From Holacanthus passer (taxonomy: Eukaryota; Chordata; Actinopteri; Pomacanthidae): a stretch of 64,000 nucleotides of DNA. Both the position numbers and the translations under genes were made by a program. Below, one piece after another: positions 25,601-38,700 of this stretch; position 1 is the stretch's first letter, and each line of letters opens with the position of its first letter. The notes under the pieces were generated by a model that saw nothing but the letters and a program-made list of their open reading frames with translations, did no database searches and was not told where the DNA came from. Where the stretch lies: the NCBI GenBank assembly GCA_025331565.1, contig JAFREQ010000014.1, forward strand, positions 11,830,001 through 11,894,000, read 5' to 3'.

Positions 25601-28600
25601 CTCGATCGCATTAATCCCAAACAGATGGCTCTGAACTGAGTGAGCCAGATAACTTAGTTAAGTGGACTGTCTGAGACACAGGGCCACCTGCAGTTCCCAG
25701 GACCACGCTTCTCGGCAATGCACTCAATTTACATTCAGACAATTCAGCTTCCCATGTGAGCGCACTCAGATTTCGATCCAAGTAAAGACATTCCTGTCAA
25801 ATTGATTTTGATAGTTTGGCAGCAAAGACAGAGAGTACGAAAATGCAACTTAGGAGGTCGCACATTTTGGGATTTTCTGTATTTTTGTTTAACAGGAAAA
25901 CACACAGCGGCGTGCTGGCAGCACGGATGCACATTTATTTGCAAATGCCATGCAAATGCAAGTGGAGCATCTATTGAAACCTTGCAAAAGCCACAAGACA
26001 TCAGCAGGTACGGTGCATTCAGGTCGAGGAATTATTAGAGCTGAACGACAATTGACTGACTACATCTTGAATGATAGCTCAATATACCAGCCTGATAGGT
26101 CTGAATAAGTGAAGCTAAAAGTGTAGGGAGAAATGATGAACAAAGCTTGTGTTAATGCCAAGTTATGCTTAGTCACCACACGGTCTGGAGATTAGAGGCA
26201 GCAGCATTCACAGAGGCTTTTTGAATAAATCTTGTGTGTGAGCAATGCATGTGAGTGTGTTTGAGACTTCTTTTGGACTGGCAGCTCTTTGATCCCCAAG
26301 CTTGTGTCTGTTGCTGCACTTACGTATATCACCCAGGCATGCAAATCTAGCACAGACCCACGGCCGCTCTGGCACTCCCCTCTCCAAACAGCGATGTGGT
26401 GTAAAGAGAGCGGCAGAAGCTTCTCTTCATTAGCACAGTGCAACTCGCTTTACAACCACTAAGCTGGACTTAAAGTATCTTCCACGGATGTCTCCTGACC
26501 ATTCTTCCTGCAGACTTTTGGCTCTCAAAGACAAGCCTTGCTTGACATCTACTTAAGCAGGAACCTCTTGGCGGTGGAGTTAAAAGGAGTCCAAACATTG
26601 GCTTATAAGGTGCGGCTCACGGCAAGGTGCTTTATAAAGTAAGGCAGACGGATAACATGTTAAAGAATAAATGAAGGAAGGGGATGGAAAAGATTTTTGC
26701 TTGGCAAACACACGGTCTTTAATAATATCCCAGTGGACAATTCCCTCATGCACAAGCAAGCTGGAATGTACATGTAAATAGATCGGGTTTTCATAACAAG
26801 GTCATTATCCATTCATTCAACACATATGCCACAGCTGATATGTTCTATAGATAAGTAAAGTATCCTTCCATCTTTCCATTCCAAAAAAGCTGGGACACTG
26901 TGTAAAACATAAATAAAACAGAATGTGAAACCTATGTGATACCAACTAATCCTTTTTGACACATACTCAAATAAACACTACAAAGACATATTTAATGTTT
27001 GACCTCATCAACATCATTGATTTTTGTCAATATCTGCTTATTCTAAATTTGATGGCAGTAACATGTTTCAAACAAGTTGGGACAGGAGCAACAAAAGACT
27101 GTGAAAGTTGTGGACTGATCCAAAAACACCTGTTTGAATCATTCCACAGGTAAACAGGTTCATTGGTAACAGGTGATAGTATCATGATTGGATATGAAAG
27201 GTTCATCCTGGAAAGACTCAGTGGTTCACAACTGTCAAACACACGCAAGGGTTCAGGAACACTTTGTAACCGTTGTCAGTAAACACAGTTAATTTGTAAA
27301 TGTATTTCAATTTTTTTTACACAGCATGCCAACTTTTTTTGGACTGTGTTGGGCTGTAGGTTTCGCGAAGGCAGCTGCAGAAGCCTCGTCTCTGAGCGGA
27401 GCTGAGGTGGTCACATGTCGATGAATTTCTAACTAATATTAACTCCAATGACAATACAGTGAGAGGAGGTAAACTAAGAACTGATAACAGATACGGCACA
27501 CTGTCACTTATTGAATAAAGGCATTGTTCACATAATCAATGTTTGGATTTATCCAGGAGTATTTGAGAAAGGCCTGCAATAAAAGATAAGTTGAGATGTC
27601 CCACCAAGCCTGAGCTCCACTAAAGCCAAAGTTTAAACTTTAAAAGGCCAGAGTGCTACATCCCATAAGTCAACACACAGACTCTAGGGACACTGACTGC
27701 TGTTGACGTGGGTCTGCTCTCCAGCACATGACCTTTGATAGGCATCTGGAGCTTTAAAAACGTCTTAGAGAGATGGACGTCAAAGCCCGGTCACACACTG
27801 CTGATCATAGCCTGAAAAGACAACATGTGGTACCAGAATGGTAAAAATAGACAATACTATGAGACTATGTTGCATTAGTCCGGATCTAATCGCGGTTACT
27901 ATAATGTCTAATTACTGACACAAGAAAGAAGCCATTCCTTATAAAGATAAACGTTGCAGAGGGGTGGGGGTGCTGTCTTTGCCATCTTGGGCCCCTGCCA
28001 TCTGGAATCGGAGCTCTGTTTTCGTCATGGCTCGGGCCAAACCAAAATTAGTCTCAGGCGACCAGTCAGGCCACGAAGTAATCTTTGTGAAGCAGTGAAG
28101 CAAATTCCACGGAGCTAAATAGAGCTGGACCCCGGCCGCACATCTGTCAGAAAATCAGACCTGAATTAATACTTGCACATAAGCGCTGTCCAAACATGAG
28201 GAAAATCTCCCAGCGATCCTGGAATTACTAACTAAAACAAACTGCGACCACCAGATAAAACTTCCCACTCCATTTTTCTAATTTGACCAACAAATTTTCC
28301 CTCATGTCAGAAGGTTCTAATACTCATTTATCCTTCTAATTCAATATCTTGAGCTTGAATTTAATCCTCACTGGCTTAAGTTCAACAGTTCCAATAAGGA
28401 CAATATGCATCCTCGATTTGACCACTTATCTGTATGTACCTGTAGAGCCTGAAGAAAACAGAAACACAAGACTTACTGCCTTAGAGAAAGAGACTGGTAG
28501 TGAATAGAGGGGAACAAGTTTTGGTATATAGAAGAGATTTTTGTCATATGAGAGCCTTAAACAAGGCTGCTCCCCAAAGTAGGAGGGTCAAATGAGCCTT

Positions 28601-31600
28601 TCTTGTGGCTCACTTCACTCGGCTGAATTATACCATGTAGCATCCTGGTTTGGGCCCGCTCTAGGACTTTAATCATTTTTCCCTCTTCCCTCTTTCCCCA
28701 CATTTCCTGTCTCTATGAACTGGAGAGACAGCCACAAAATGATCTGACATTAAATGCGAGTGCAACCTCAAGTTTTCAAGGCTTATATGTAAGTCGCTGG
28801 ACCTCCTGCTGCTGCTTAAACCCATGTCAATTCTGTTTTTACTTCAGAGCTGCAAAATATAAAAGTGAGACAGAAAAGTGGCAAATCCTCACTTTTGTGA
28901 AGCTGAGTTAGAAACTTAACTTACATAAAGTCAATCGACTGGTTTCAGCTCTGTGCTACTTCCCTCATTTACATTTTTCTTTACCTCCCTTATATTTATG
29001 TTCACTTTTTGCTCATGGAACTGGTTTCTATAGCTGCAATTTCCTTATGGACTAGGGAGCTTTGAAGGAATTTCCACCACAGGGACGGGGGTCTGAATTA
29101 CATTCCAGGGACAATATTTTGGGGGTAGTACTCTTCAAAAGTACAGGAACTTTGGGGATGGGGGCTTGCAGCGCATGTCTGTCAACATGTCTGATTGGTT
29201 GGTTGAGATATTGCAGCAACCATTTTTAAAAATCTGCAGCTGTAAACTTGTTGCTTGTTGTTCATTGTGCTTAGACACATCAATACAGAGTTACAGAAGA
29301 AAGCATGAAACGACGTCTCTTTTTCATAATATACCAAATCTTCACAGTTCTTTATTCCACAGTGGAAACGCAAACAACAATGGGGTACATTTTAGTTCCA
29401 TGGGTGGAAACACAACTTAAATCTTATCTTATAATGTTATTATTATCAACAGCTGTATTTATTATTAGTATAGCATTGTCAGTAAAAACAGGTGTTGCAG
29501 GCTCGTCGCTCTCCTCATTTCCTAATTTGAAATATGATTTAACGACTCAATTATATTGTTACAGACTAGTGTTAAATGCACCATTGTATTAGATGACAGA
29601 TTAGATACAGACCAGCGTCTGTTTGTCAGTGGCTGCTCAGTGGTCCAGGGTCAGTATTTGGCTGGACAGACAGAGGGGGGTGGGGGAGGAGGAGTGTTCA
29701 GGGCTGGACACAACACTCTCCTCCCAGCTGTGTCCTTACTAACCCTTCACTTCCTGCCCGCTCTCACCCTCACAGGCACAGCTGCAATTACAGCAAGAAC
29801 ACAAGATTTGGTTAATTAGCCCAACAAACCAAGCGTCCAACCAGCCCCTTTCACTCCTCTGCTGGCTGCTCTCACTGATTTTTAACTGTGTGAGGGAGTC
29901 CAGACCTTGAACTGTGTGACTGTGAGCTAAACATCTAGGAATTCCCATTTCAGCTGCTATTGCCTCCATCTCCTTTTACGCACAAGTGTACAACATGAAC
30001 CAGAGGCCACCATTTGACTGAGGCCCTTGCAAGACGAATGTTCACTCCAAATTCGGACAATGTGTGCTGGTGACTAGTTACGACATATTTTCTTTTAGCT
30101 AGAATGTCTTTAAATACTGAGAGACAGAATTAAAAGAGGGGACAAGAGTTTAATTTCATCGTCCACTCACGTAAACATCTGCAAACATTCAGTGTAGTTT
30201 TATCCACTGTCCTTCCCTGTACTGACTCTTCAACCATACACAATATTGACTTTTACTACAAAGCATACAGATCAATACCAGCACAAGAACAACAGGTTAT
30301 AGTTTAAACAGCAGAAACACGAGAGCAGTTTGGTAACTGCCTCCAACTCCAGTTTTGTCTTCCATGAGTTGCTCAGTGGAGGATGAGCTGATACTGAACT
30401 CATGCATGTAACACATCCGCCTCCCGGGCCAACTTCAGGAAACGTCACATGTGACATGTTTGTGAAGCCTGATACATGAGCAGCGCTTCATGGGAATAAA
30501 AGCACGGGGGTTGCGTTTCAACACATGGTCGGAAAACTACAAGATGAATTGCTACTGTATATGTCTTACTGTTCTGACCTTTTATTTATGATGTCCTGAT
30601 TATCTCTGCATAGCCCCTTAAGGCCGTACACACCAAAAACAAAGGCTCCCTTGAAATGTGATTCAGGCATATTGAATGTTAAAGAAAATGCAGAGTCTTG
30701 CTGCTGTCATTCTTCTTTACAACATGTAGGTGCTCATGACACTTCATCCCAAACAAAGAAAACAGCACCGACTTTCTGCCGCCTTAAAAGGAAAGGATTT
30801 CATTTTTTATGTGTGGGGAGGAGGGAGCGTAATAAATCGTGACACGCAACAATGTGCTTTTTGAGCTTTCTGTCACAGGACTGGTCCTTTCAGATCCTGT
30901 AAAGGCACAAGACGAGAGTGTAGCTTCCTTTCGATTAACCACAAGTGTGTGAAATTACGTCATGGGACCGGGATCTTGTTATTGTGTCTGACATCATTCA
31001 CTGAAAATGTGAAAAAAGACACTGCAGCTCAGTGTTTTAAACTTAGCGACTAACAGGAAAAACCGTCCACACTGACTGGACAAAAATCATCAGGATGACC
31101 CGCTCTTTCCATTTAATATGCCGGTCAAGTGAAGGTTAAAGAAGGTTAAAGAGGATCTTGGACAGTCAAGACATGTGTTGTTCACAGTGGTGTACATTTC
31201 AAAAGCAGGAAGCCGCTTGTACACAGATGGTGAACGTGCTTGGTAATTACAGCTTCTTTGTCAGTAAAGCATTCTTACGCCGGCCCGACATATGTTGTGG
31301 ATGTTTTAACAATGTCACTGTAACTGGGATTGTGGAATAACAAGACAGTTGGCCAGCGTGACAGTGACCTTTGACATAGAGCCATTCACCTTCCTGTCAC
31401 CAGCACTGGCAAAGGATGCACCGCTCTCATTGGGATCCACAGTAAAACTGCCCTTAAAAGCCTTGGGGTCCACATGCCACACAGATCAACTTTTAACACC
31501 GCTAATGGATTCATAATATATATCTCTTGGCTCTCCGCCATGGCAGTTCAGCCTTAAATCCCTGTATTTACTTTTGCGGCGAGCCAAGTTGTTAGTAAAC

Positions 31601-34600
31601 CATGAGCTGTTATTAGAAGCCTGCACTTCCTCATCCCCGACTCACACAGCTATTATTAGCCCGGCTATTATTTGCCTTATCACTGGCTGTATTTTAAGAG
31701 CAATACTTCGCTTATCGCTAATCCTAATTGCTCCCACCCATAGCGGTGGAAGTTATCCGGGTTTGTATCATTGCCTCTGGTCGTAACACAACAAGTGGAT
31801 GAGTCACACGCTCTCTCGCTCTGAGGGGTGGGGTTGGGAGTAAAGGGGTTCTATTATTTGAGCCAGTGCATTGTTTGGCACCCACAGCACCTGATGATGG
31901 GTTCTCACCATTTGATAGCAGCCAAGCGAGCTGCTCTCATCCGTGCAGCTCATGCAGACAGGCGGACCACACACTCCACTTCTCCCGGCCTGTGTGCGCG
32001 TGTACAATGTGTGGGTGTACATAACGTGTGCACACGCTGGACATCGCAATGTGAGTAGGCCTGGGTATCAAACTTCAACACTTATAGAGCGCCGACCAAA
32101 ATGAATTAGGTATCGAAGAGTGTCAGGTAGGAAATGCATGATTCTTAGTCTTATTTACTTTTTCTAATCACATATGTCCTGGTCTAAATCAGGAAAAGGG
32201 AAACATGTTTTAAAATCTAATTAATCTTATACAGCTAATTTTAGGCTGTATCTTAATTAGGCAGTTATTTATTACTTCTCATGCTTAAGGGATCAAACAA
32301 AGGGTTTTGTGTTCATTCCTCAAACTAAAGCTGTTTTGGTGGCAGCACTGGTAAAAAATCTTGCACAATCAGAGTGATAATACTTGAAAGATATAAAACC
32401 AACAAGGCACATTTCCCTTTCATTTCAATATCTCTCAGCAAGCAGAGGGCATTAGCCCACAGTACATGTGAGTATCAGACACAGCTGTTGTCATACTTTC
32501 CAGGCAAACATCATAAATAATTGCATAAAGGTTGTGGCAGCCTGTGTGGTTGCTTTCAGGTTTTTCTTACATAACGCCAATGTTCTGGCCTAAATGCATT
32601 ATGCACACCCCGGCCATGCCTGCGACGTTTCATTGATTGGTATCTTTTTCACCAGTGTTAAGCAGAGGGATCAGTATGTTTCCACTAGTCCTACATTCGT
32701 TGACCCCATAACAATCTGCCAAAGGAACAGGTTTTTCCTCTTAGCACACAACAACAAAAGAAACCAGACTAGATGTACCTTCGTGATTTCACTCTTTTCT
32801 TGACCTGCCTGTCAATAGCTCCTCTTCGCTTTAGACTCCGCTCGGGATTTGGTTATCCAAATATATCCTGCTGCACACAAAAGAAGTACTTCTGTTTAGT
32901 TCCTAGTTAATCCATGTATGACATCTTGCACACCGGGTGGTTATAAATTCTTAGAACTAAACAATGGCACGGTAAGTAACATAATCCCCCTTAAGACATA
33001 TAGGCGTATGGATACACAGCTGTTCATATGTAAGTTATGGAAATACATATATCAAAGCACAACTTGGCACAGAATGCCAATCATGTCAAAATTAGTTGTT
33101 GTCTCATCTACCCACAAGAGAGAGTGACATAACAAAAACATGAGAGACAGGTGGTCTCCCAAAGGGAAGCACTCTGAGGGCCAAATGAATCTGTTTGGGC
33201 CATGTGATGTGTGTACGTGTGAGCATCTTTCTGTGTGTGTGCGTGTGTGCACTGGCTCGAACATATCTGACTTCCAGCCATAGTCTGAGCGCTTGGCGCC
33301 ATGAGGTGAAGTCACAGCTCAGGTGATGGACAAAAGTAGACCAATGCAAAGGGGCATTTCCTACTTTTAAATTTGGAGTTTGGGCTTCTAAAATCACGCT
33401 CGTTAGGATTAATGTATGCTTACACTCACGACTACAAACTCATGATGCTACTGGAACACAAGCTCTGTGCCGCTGGCTATGTGTGGTGCATTCATGTGCT
33501 GGAGTGAACTCGACTGTGTGACGTTCAGTGTTGTTCATGAGGAATGTGAGAAAACCCAACACACACTGACGTCATCAACACAATAATAGGAATTCGGTGG
33601 CTTCTTCTAATCACATTGTCAAACTGTCAAAACTTAAAGTAAAACAGCTTCCAGTAAGTAAAACGTCAGCTGTCTGCTTCTTAAACCAAATGCAGTTAAA
33701 GGGATGAAGCGTGCAAAATGCCAGTAAGCAGAAGTGAAGACGAGCAAATAATGAATTGACCCTTCTGCAGCCAACTTGCAGGATTGGACGGACTTTAAAC
33801 CAACATAATGTTCACACAGAGTTTCCAACAACTTGACTCACTCCGCACTCAGGATATGTCATCCACTTTACAGTAATTCAACAACAAACTAATTATGAGC
33901 AGTGAAAGTGAAGACAGGTGAAGCTGTTTGAACAGTTTGAAAGTGTTTAGATTGCATAACCCTTTGCTCTAAGCTGTTTGGAGGTTTCCTTTGCAATTAG
34001 AAGAGGACTCATGAATAAGCATTAGCCTGATCATTTACAGAATAAATGAGCTTTACTCATGAAATAATTCTTTCAGTGTTGACCTACAACTTTTATGTCA
34101 TTTAAAAAATATAACGCCAGTATTTTGACTTATAGCTGGCATTGTGGATCAGATTATACTCCTAAAAAAGACTTCAACATTATACACAAAAGCTTGGGCA
34201 GACAGACAAAATTGATGATAAAAGAATTGATAGTTACTGAAACTATATTCCAAAGTCTGCACATTGACTGAGTGTACGCATAGATTACCCTCACATTGTA
34301 GTTCTACTGTTATGACAGTTTGATGAAGTGTGACGTTTACACTAATATTGATTTAATTAAACCAATTTCCAGAACACAGTTTTTTAAAGAATTGCATGTT
34401 TCCTGAAGAGCTGCCATGTTTTTCTAGTTTGAAAAATCAGAGGCAAAAAAAGCAAAGACAGGCAGGCAAGTAGTCAAAGAAAATGTTCGCGTTGATTTGT
34501 CTCTGTGAAGGTCCAAGTGTGAGCAACTCTGAGTCTGAGACAGCCCAAAAAAAAAGGGGGGGGGGGAGAAAAGAAAGAGTCCATTGAATCTGAGAAAATA

Positions 34601-35706
34601 ATGAAAGAAATGAAATCTTCTTGCACAATGTTATAAGCCAACCATGAGTGTTCAATATCTTTCCACTATGGGTGTATTCAGGGTGATAGCTATCGCTGAG
34701 GACATGAAGGTCACGACTCGAGTACAGCCCTTCTGTCCGAGTCAAAATCTTTCATTCGAACCAGACGCCACCAGTAAGAATGAACGAGGTCCCTCTGAGC
34801 ACTGTTCCTGTAGGACAGTGGAGGCACTTCAAATGAGATCTTCCTGAGAGCAGTTATACCTTCATCTGTCTGTAGTTGTCTGAGGAGGCCCTTCAGAGCA
34901 GAGCGGCGAAACATGGAGATCTATGGAAACAATCCCCATGAGTAGCGTGAGCTCGATCTCGGCCCGTTTTGAAATGAAAGGCCACTCCATCTGAGGGGGA
35001 TTTTGCGAGAATGGAATTATGACTCAGAGAAAAAAAAAGGAGAAAAGTGGAGGGAGAGAAAAAAAAAAAGAAGAAGAGACTGGCAGCTCTTTTACTGCCC
35101 GGGTGAGTCAGCCCAGCATTATTTCACACTCTCCATCCGTGGTCGTCCTCTTGTCACCACTGTAACTTCCACCCCCGAAACGACCCCCCACCTCCCAGCT
35201 TCATCGTGGAGGTCCCTCACAAAGACTCCTTTTGTCCTCGCCATCATCGGCCTCACATCTTCTCAGCTCTGATACTGCATGGACGTCTCCGCAGGGAAAA
35301 TACAAATAAGGGAAAAACAAGGCTGGGACACAGAGGGGGCCGGAGGGTGATGAAGTCCCAGAAGAAGAAACCAGCTTTCCCAGATCAGGGAGTCTGGCCA
35401 TGTGACGCCAGGAGCCACAGAGTTTGTGTGAGTTCGCACATGAGATACAGAGGGCGTGACGGACTGAATGAAGTCTGTATTCATACAACTGCGAGTAGCT
35501 TGGAGCCAGATTGGGAGATACCTGTCGAGACGAAATGACACCCTGTGCTGCTCTTTTCTTGAGGGTGAAAACAAAGAAATCACCCCTCATTTTAAAAATC
35601 TTTCTCTTTTAAAATATGTGCAGATGAGTGTGATATGGTTTATAACGGCATCAAACAATCCCAAGCAAACCTAATGTCCTTCATCCATCTCTATTAAAAG
35701 CCTGAG

Positions 35707-35744
<38 letters not shown>

Positions 35745-38700
35745 TATCCCTCTAGCCAAACAGTGCAAGGCCCATGTCCCATCATTGATTGCTCACAGAA
35801 GTGGAACGCACTGTGTTGGGGGTCCAAGCCCTCGGGCAGGGCAGCAGTCCATCATCAGAGGACCAACGCAACCAACCAGGGCTGGAGCACACAGAGGCAA
35901 CAGACCAATGTGCCAGTCGTCACCCTGTCTAGTCTGGGGCATGGGCACTTAACACACAAGCTCACCAGACCAGTAGAGTTATGTCAATATTGCCTTATTC
36001 AGAGTGGCTCCACATTCATCTGGTTGCTTCATAGCGATAGTTGGTAGAGAATAGAGTTCAACAGATATGTGTTTTTTTGTGGCAGGATTCTTTGTCTTTA
36101 GCATGTGTTTAAGTTTGGGATCCTTTCATTCTTGTGAGAGTGAGCAGGCCTCTGAACCAGCACACAGGGACACTAAAATCCCCCCCTCTGAAAACAGTAC
36201 AAATGAAATCTTTATATGACACTATACAGCTCTTTATGACAGGTTGACCCATGGCACCAATTAAATGGGGAAAGGAAATTGTGGAATACTAAAACTAATA
36301 ATGTGAATCTGTAAATAACCTTTATCATGGCTATTTTTCATAGTCAGAGTTGTTATATTGGCAAAGCATGAGTTTCACTAAAATCATTAACGATGAGTTT
36401 GTTCTATTTAAGTGTCCCAGTAAGTCATAACAGTGTGACAGTGAGCAAGCACGCAAATACTAGGATCCTAAAACTGAAGGAGCTGAATGGAGTTCAGCCG
36501 TAATTCATTTCATTAATTACACATGTGCTTTTCCTGCTGTGCCATAAAAAAATGTCCCGTGTGAAAATGGTCTATTGTATCAATGAACATCAGAGGACTG
36601 GACAGTTTTTTAAATTTTAAAAAGTTTGGTGCTGCAACTAGTTTGTTTGTTGTCTGTCAGGAAAAAAATGCAAAAAATGTGCTGGTTCCAGCCTGTAAAA
36701 TATCAGAGTTTGTTCCTTTCCTCTGTTTTATATCACTGTAAATTTAACAGTTTGGAGTTGTTGCTGTTGGTGGGACAAAACAAGGAACTGGGAACTGATG
36801 TGAATTGTTTTTGTGTGCATCTCATTAACACAAACACACTGAACATTATATGAAAATCAGTGAGGATCTGACCGCACATGCAAAAAGAATTAACAGACAA
36901 ATGTAATAAAGAAATATTTCCAATGTGTTGGGAGCTGAAGACATCATAAAAGTCTATTTCTCCTCCAATACGAAGAAGTAATCATCCTGTTTTCCATTGA
37001 ATTTGTTGCACAATCCGAGTATCTCGCCCCACCCTGTTTCATTTTACTACAATAGCCTCCTTGTTTTAGGGAATTTCGACCTGAATGGCACCATGCTACA
37101 TTATCATGATATTCCTCCACAATGCAGCTAAACGGGCTCATTCAACCCAGATGACCTTCCTCAAACCCCAACAGAGTTGCCAATAGCTGCCCTACAGCAC
37201 AAAACATAGGCTCATTAAAAATCTCATTTGAAACGCTGCCGAGATCTACAGCACCATCTACTTTTAGTACGGCACCTTTGACATGGAAAAGTGGTTGAGG
37301 AGTCTGTGCAATGTTTGTCCTATATTGATGGCAAGAGAAAGTAGGACGTTTCCACTTGTGAATACAGTAACAACATTGTACTCAGTTGAATGGTGATAAT
37401 AGTGGGTCCTGACAGGCACGGGTCTGAGAAATGTGTCTTGTTTTCTCATGAATATAAATGTTCACTTTGATTTTCATAGATGGTTGTATATTTAGCAGCG
37501 ACCAGGATCCCAACAGACGTATGCAGAATTACATTTTACAAAAGGAGAACTTTTAATTACAAGGGCGTCAGTTTCAAAGTGGGATACGATAGACTTTTTT
37601 CAAGTGTGTCTTAAAACTATTCCCAAAAGCCCAAATGTACAGTAAAAGATTTATAGGACTAAAAAGACCATAACTTTGGAAGATTCCCACTTGACTTGTC
37701 TAACTCAGACCTCTGAAACCTCTTATTAGCTTCGACTGAACTTCATAATGCATTTTTGCGCAAAATGAACACTGCAGGAACAATTACAGCAACTTTAACA
37801 TATGTACATATGGTTATGTGAATATTTTATTTACACAGACTTGAAAAAATGTGAGTCTATCTTTTGAGTAAGTGATTAAAGTATGACTGAAAGGTCTTCC
37901 CTTATAGAATTTGCCGAAGCTTTTATACAGATGTGATCATGTCTATATCTCTGGTTGGATGAGACCAATGAGGGCAATGTTTCCAATCAATGGAGAGGAA
38001 TACTTTACAGCAATATAGGAATTTCGGCATCAATGTAATGATTTGATTTATCAAGTACAAAAAAAAGCCATCTTCACGTATTATTTTAACATTTTCTCAC
38101 TCTCTCACTAGTCGCGGTTTTGGCCATCATGATTAACGTGCTGTTTCGTCTCTTGGTGATTAGATTAATCATTTTGTGATACCCATCTTCAAATTTGTCC
38201 ACCCGACAGTCCAAGACCCAAAGACATTCGGTTTTCAATTATAAGAAACTGTTGCATTTAAACTCATATGCCTGCAAAAATTTGCTTGAAATGTGACTCA
38301 GACAATAAGTCAGTTACCAAAGTATTTTTTTTTGTTGATTGATGGGTTAAGCATGTCAGCTCTAATAACCATATAAGTGTTGATACAATAAAACAATATA
38401 AAAGTAAATGTACCATGATGAGAACAATATCCATATCGCCCACACCTAATATAGACTAACAGAGAATACTTTTCAGAGCTGGTTTATTGTTCTCTATTAT
38501 TCCTGCTGTCACTTACCTGTTTGAAAATGAACTTGTACTCTTGGTTGAGCTGCCAGGCCGTCACGACGTGTATGGTGGACAGCACAGCTCCGCTAACCAC
38601 AGCAGCTCTCATTCTAACCGGCAGCAGCGTGTAGATGATGTAGATGAAGAAGACCGTCCACCAGATGCCCTCTGAGGCACTGGAGGGGTACACCATCAGC

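Larger units (their letters stand above)
23427..38516 (-). other. adcy6: adcy6 intron 2, about 15.1 kb
   Basis: Lies between the exon for the N-terminus and first five helices (ending at 38517) and the exon for the sixth helix (from 23426). The open frames in it are short, have no family match I recognise and no splice-consistent borders. Recognisable content is limited to MITE copies near 26875, 36630 and 38145 and a (GA)n run at 35710. Its size and position near the 5' end make it a plausible place for regulatory elements, but I could point to none from sequence alone. Confidence 0.8.
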
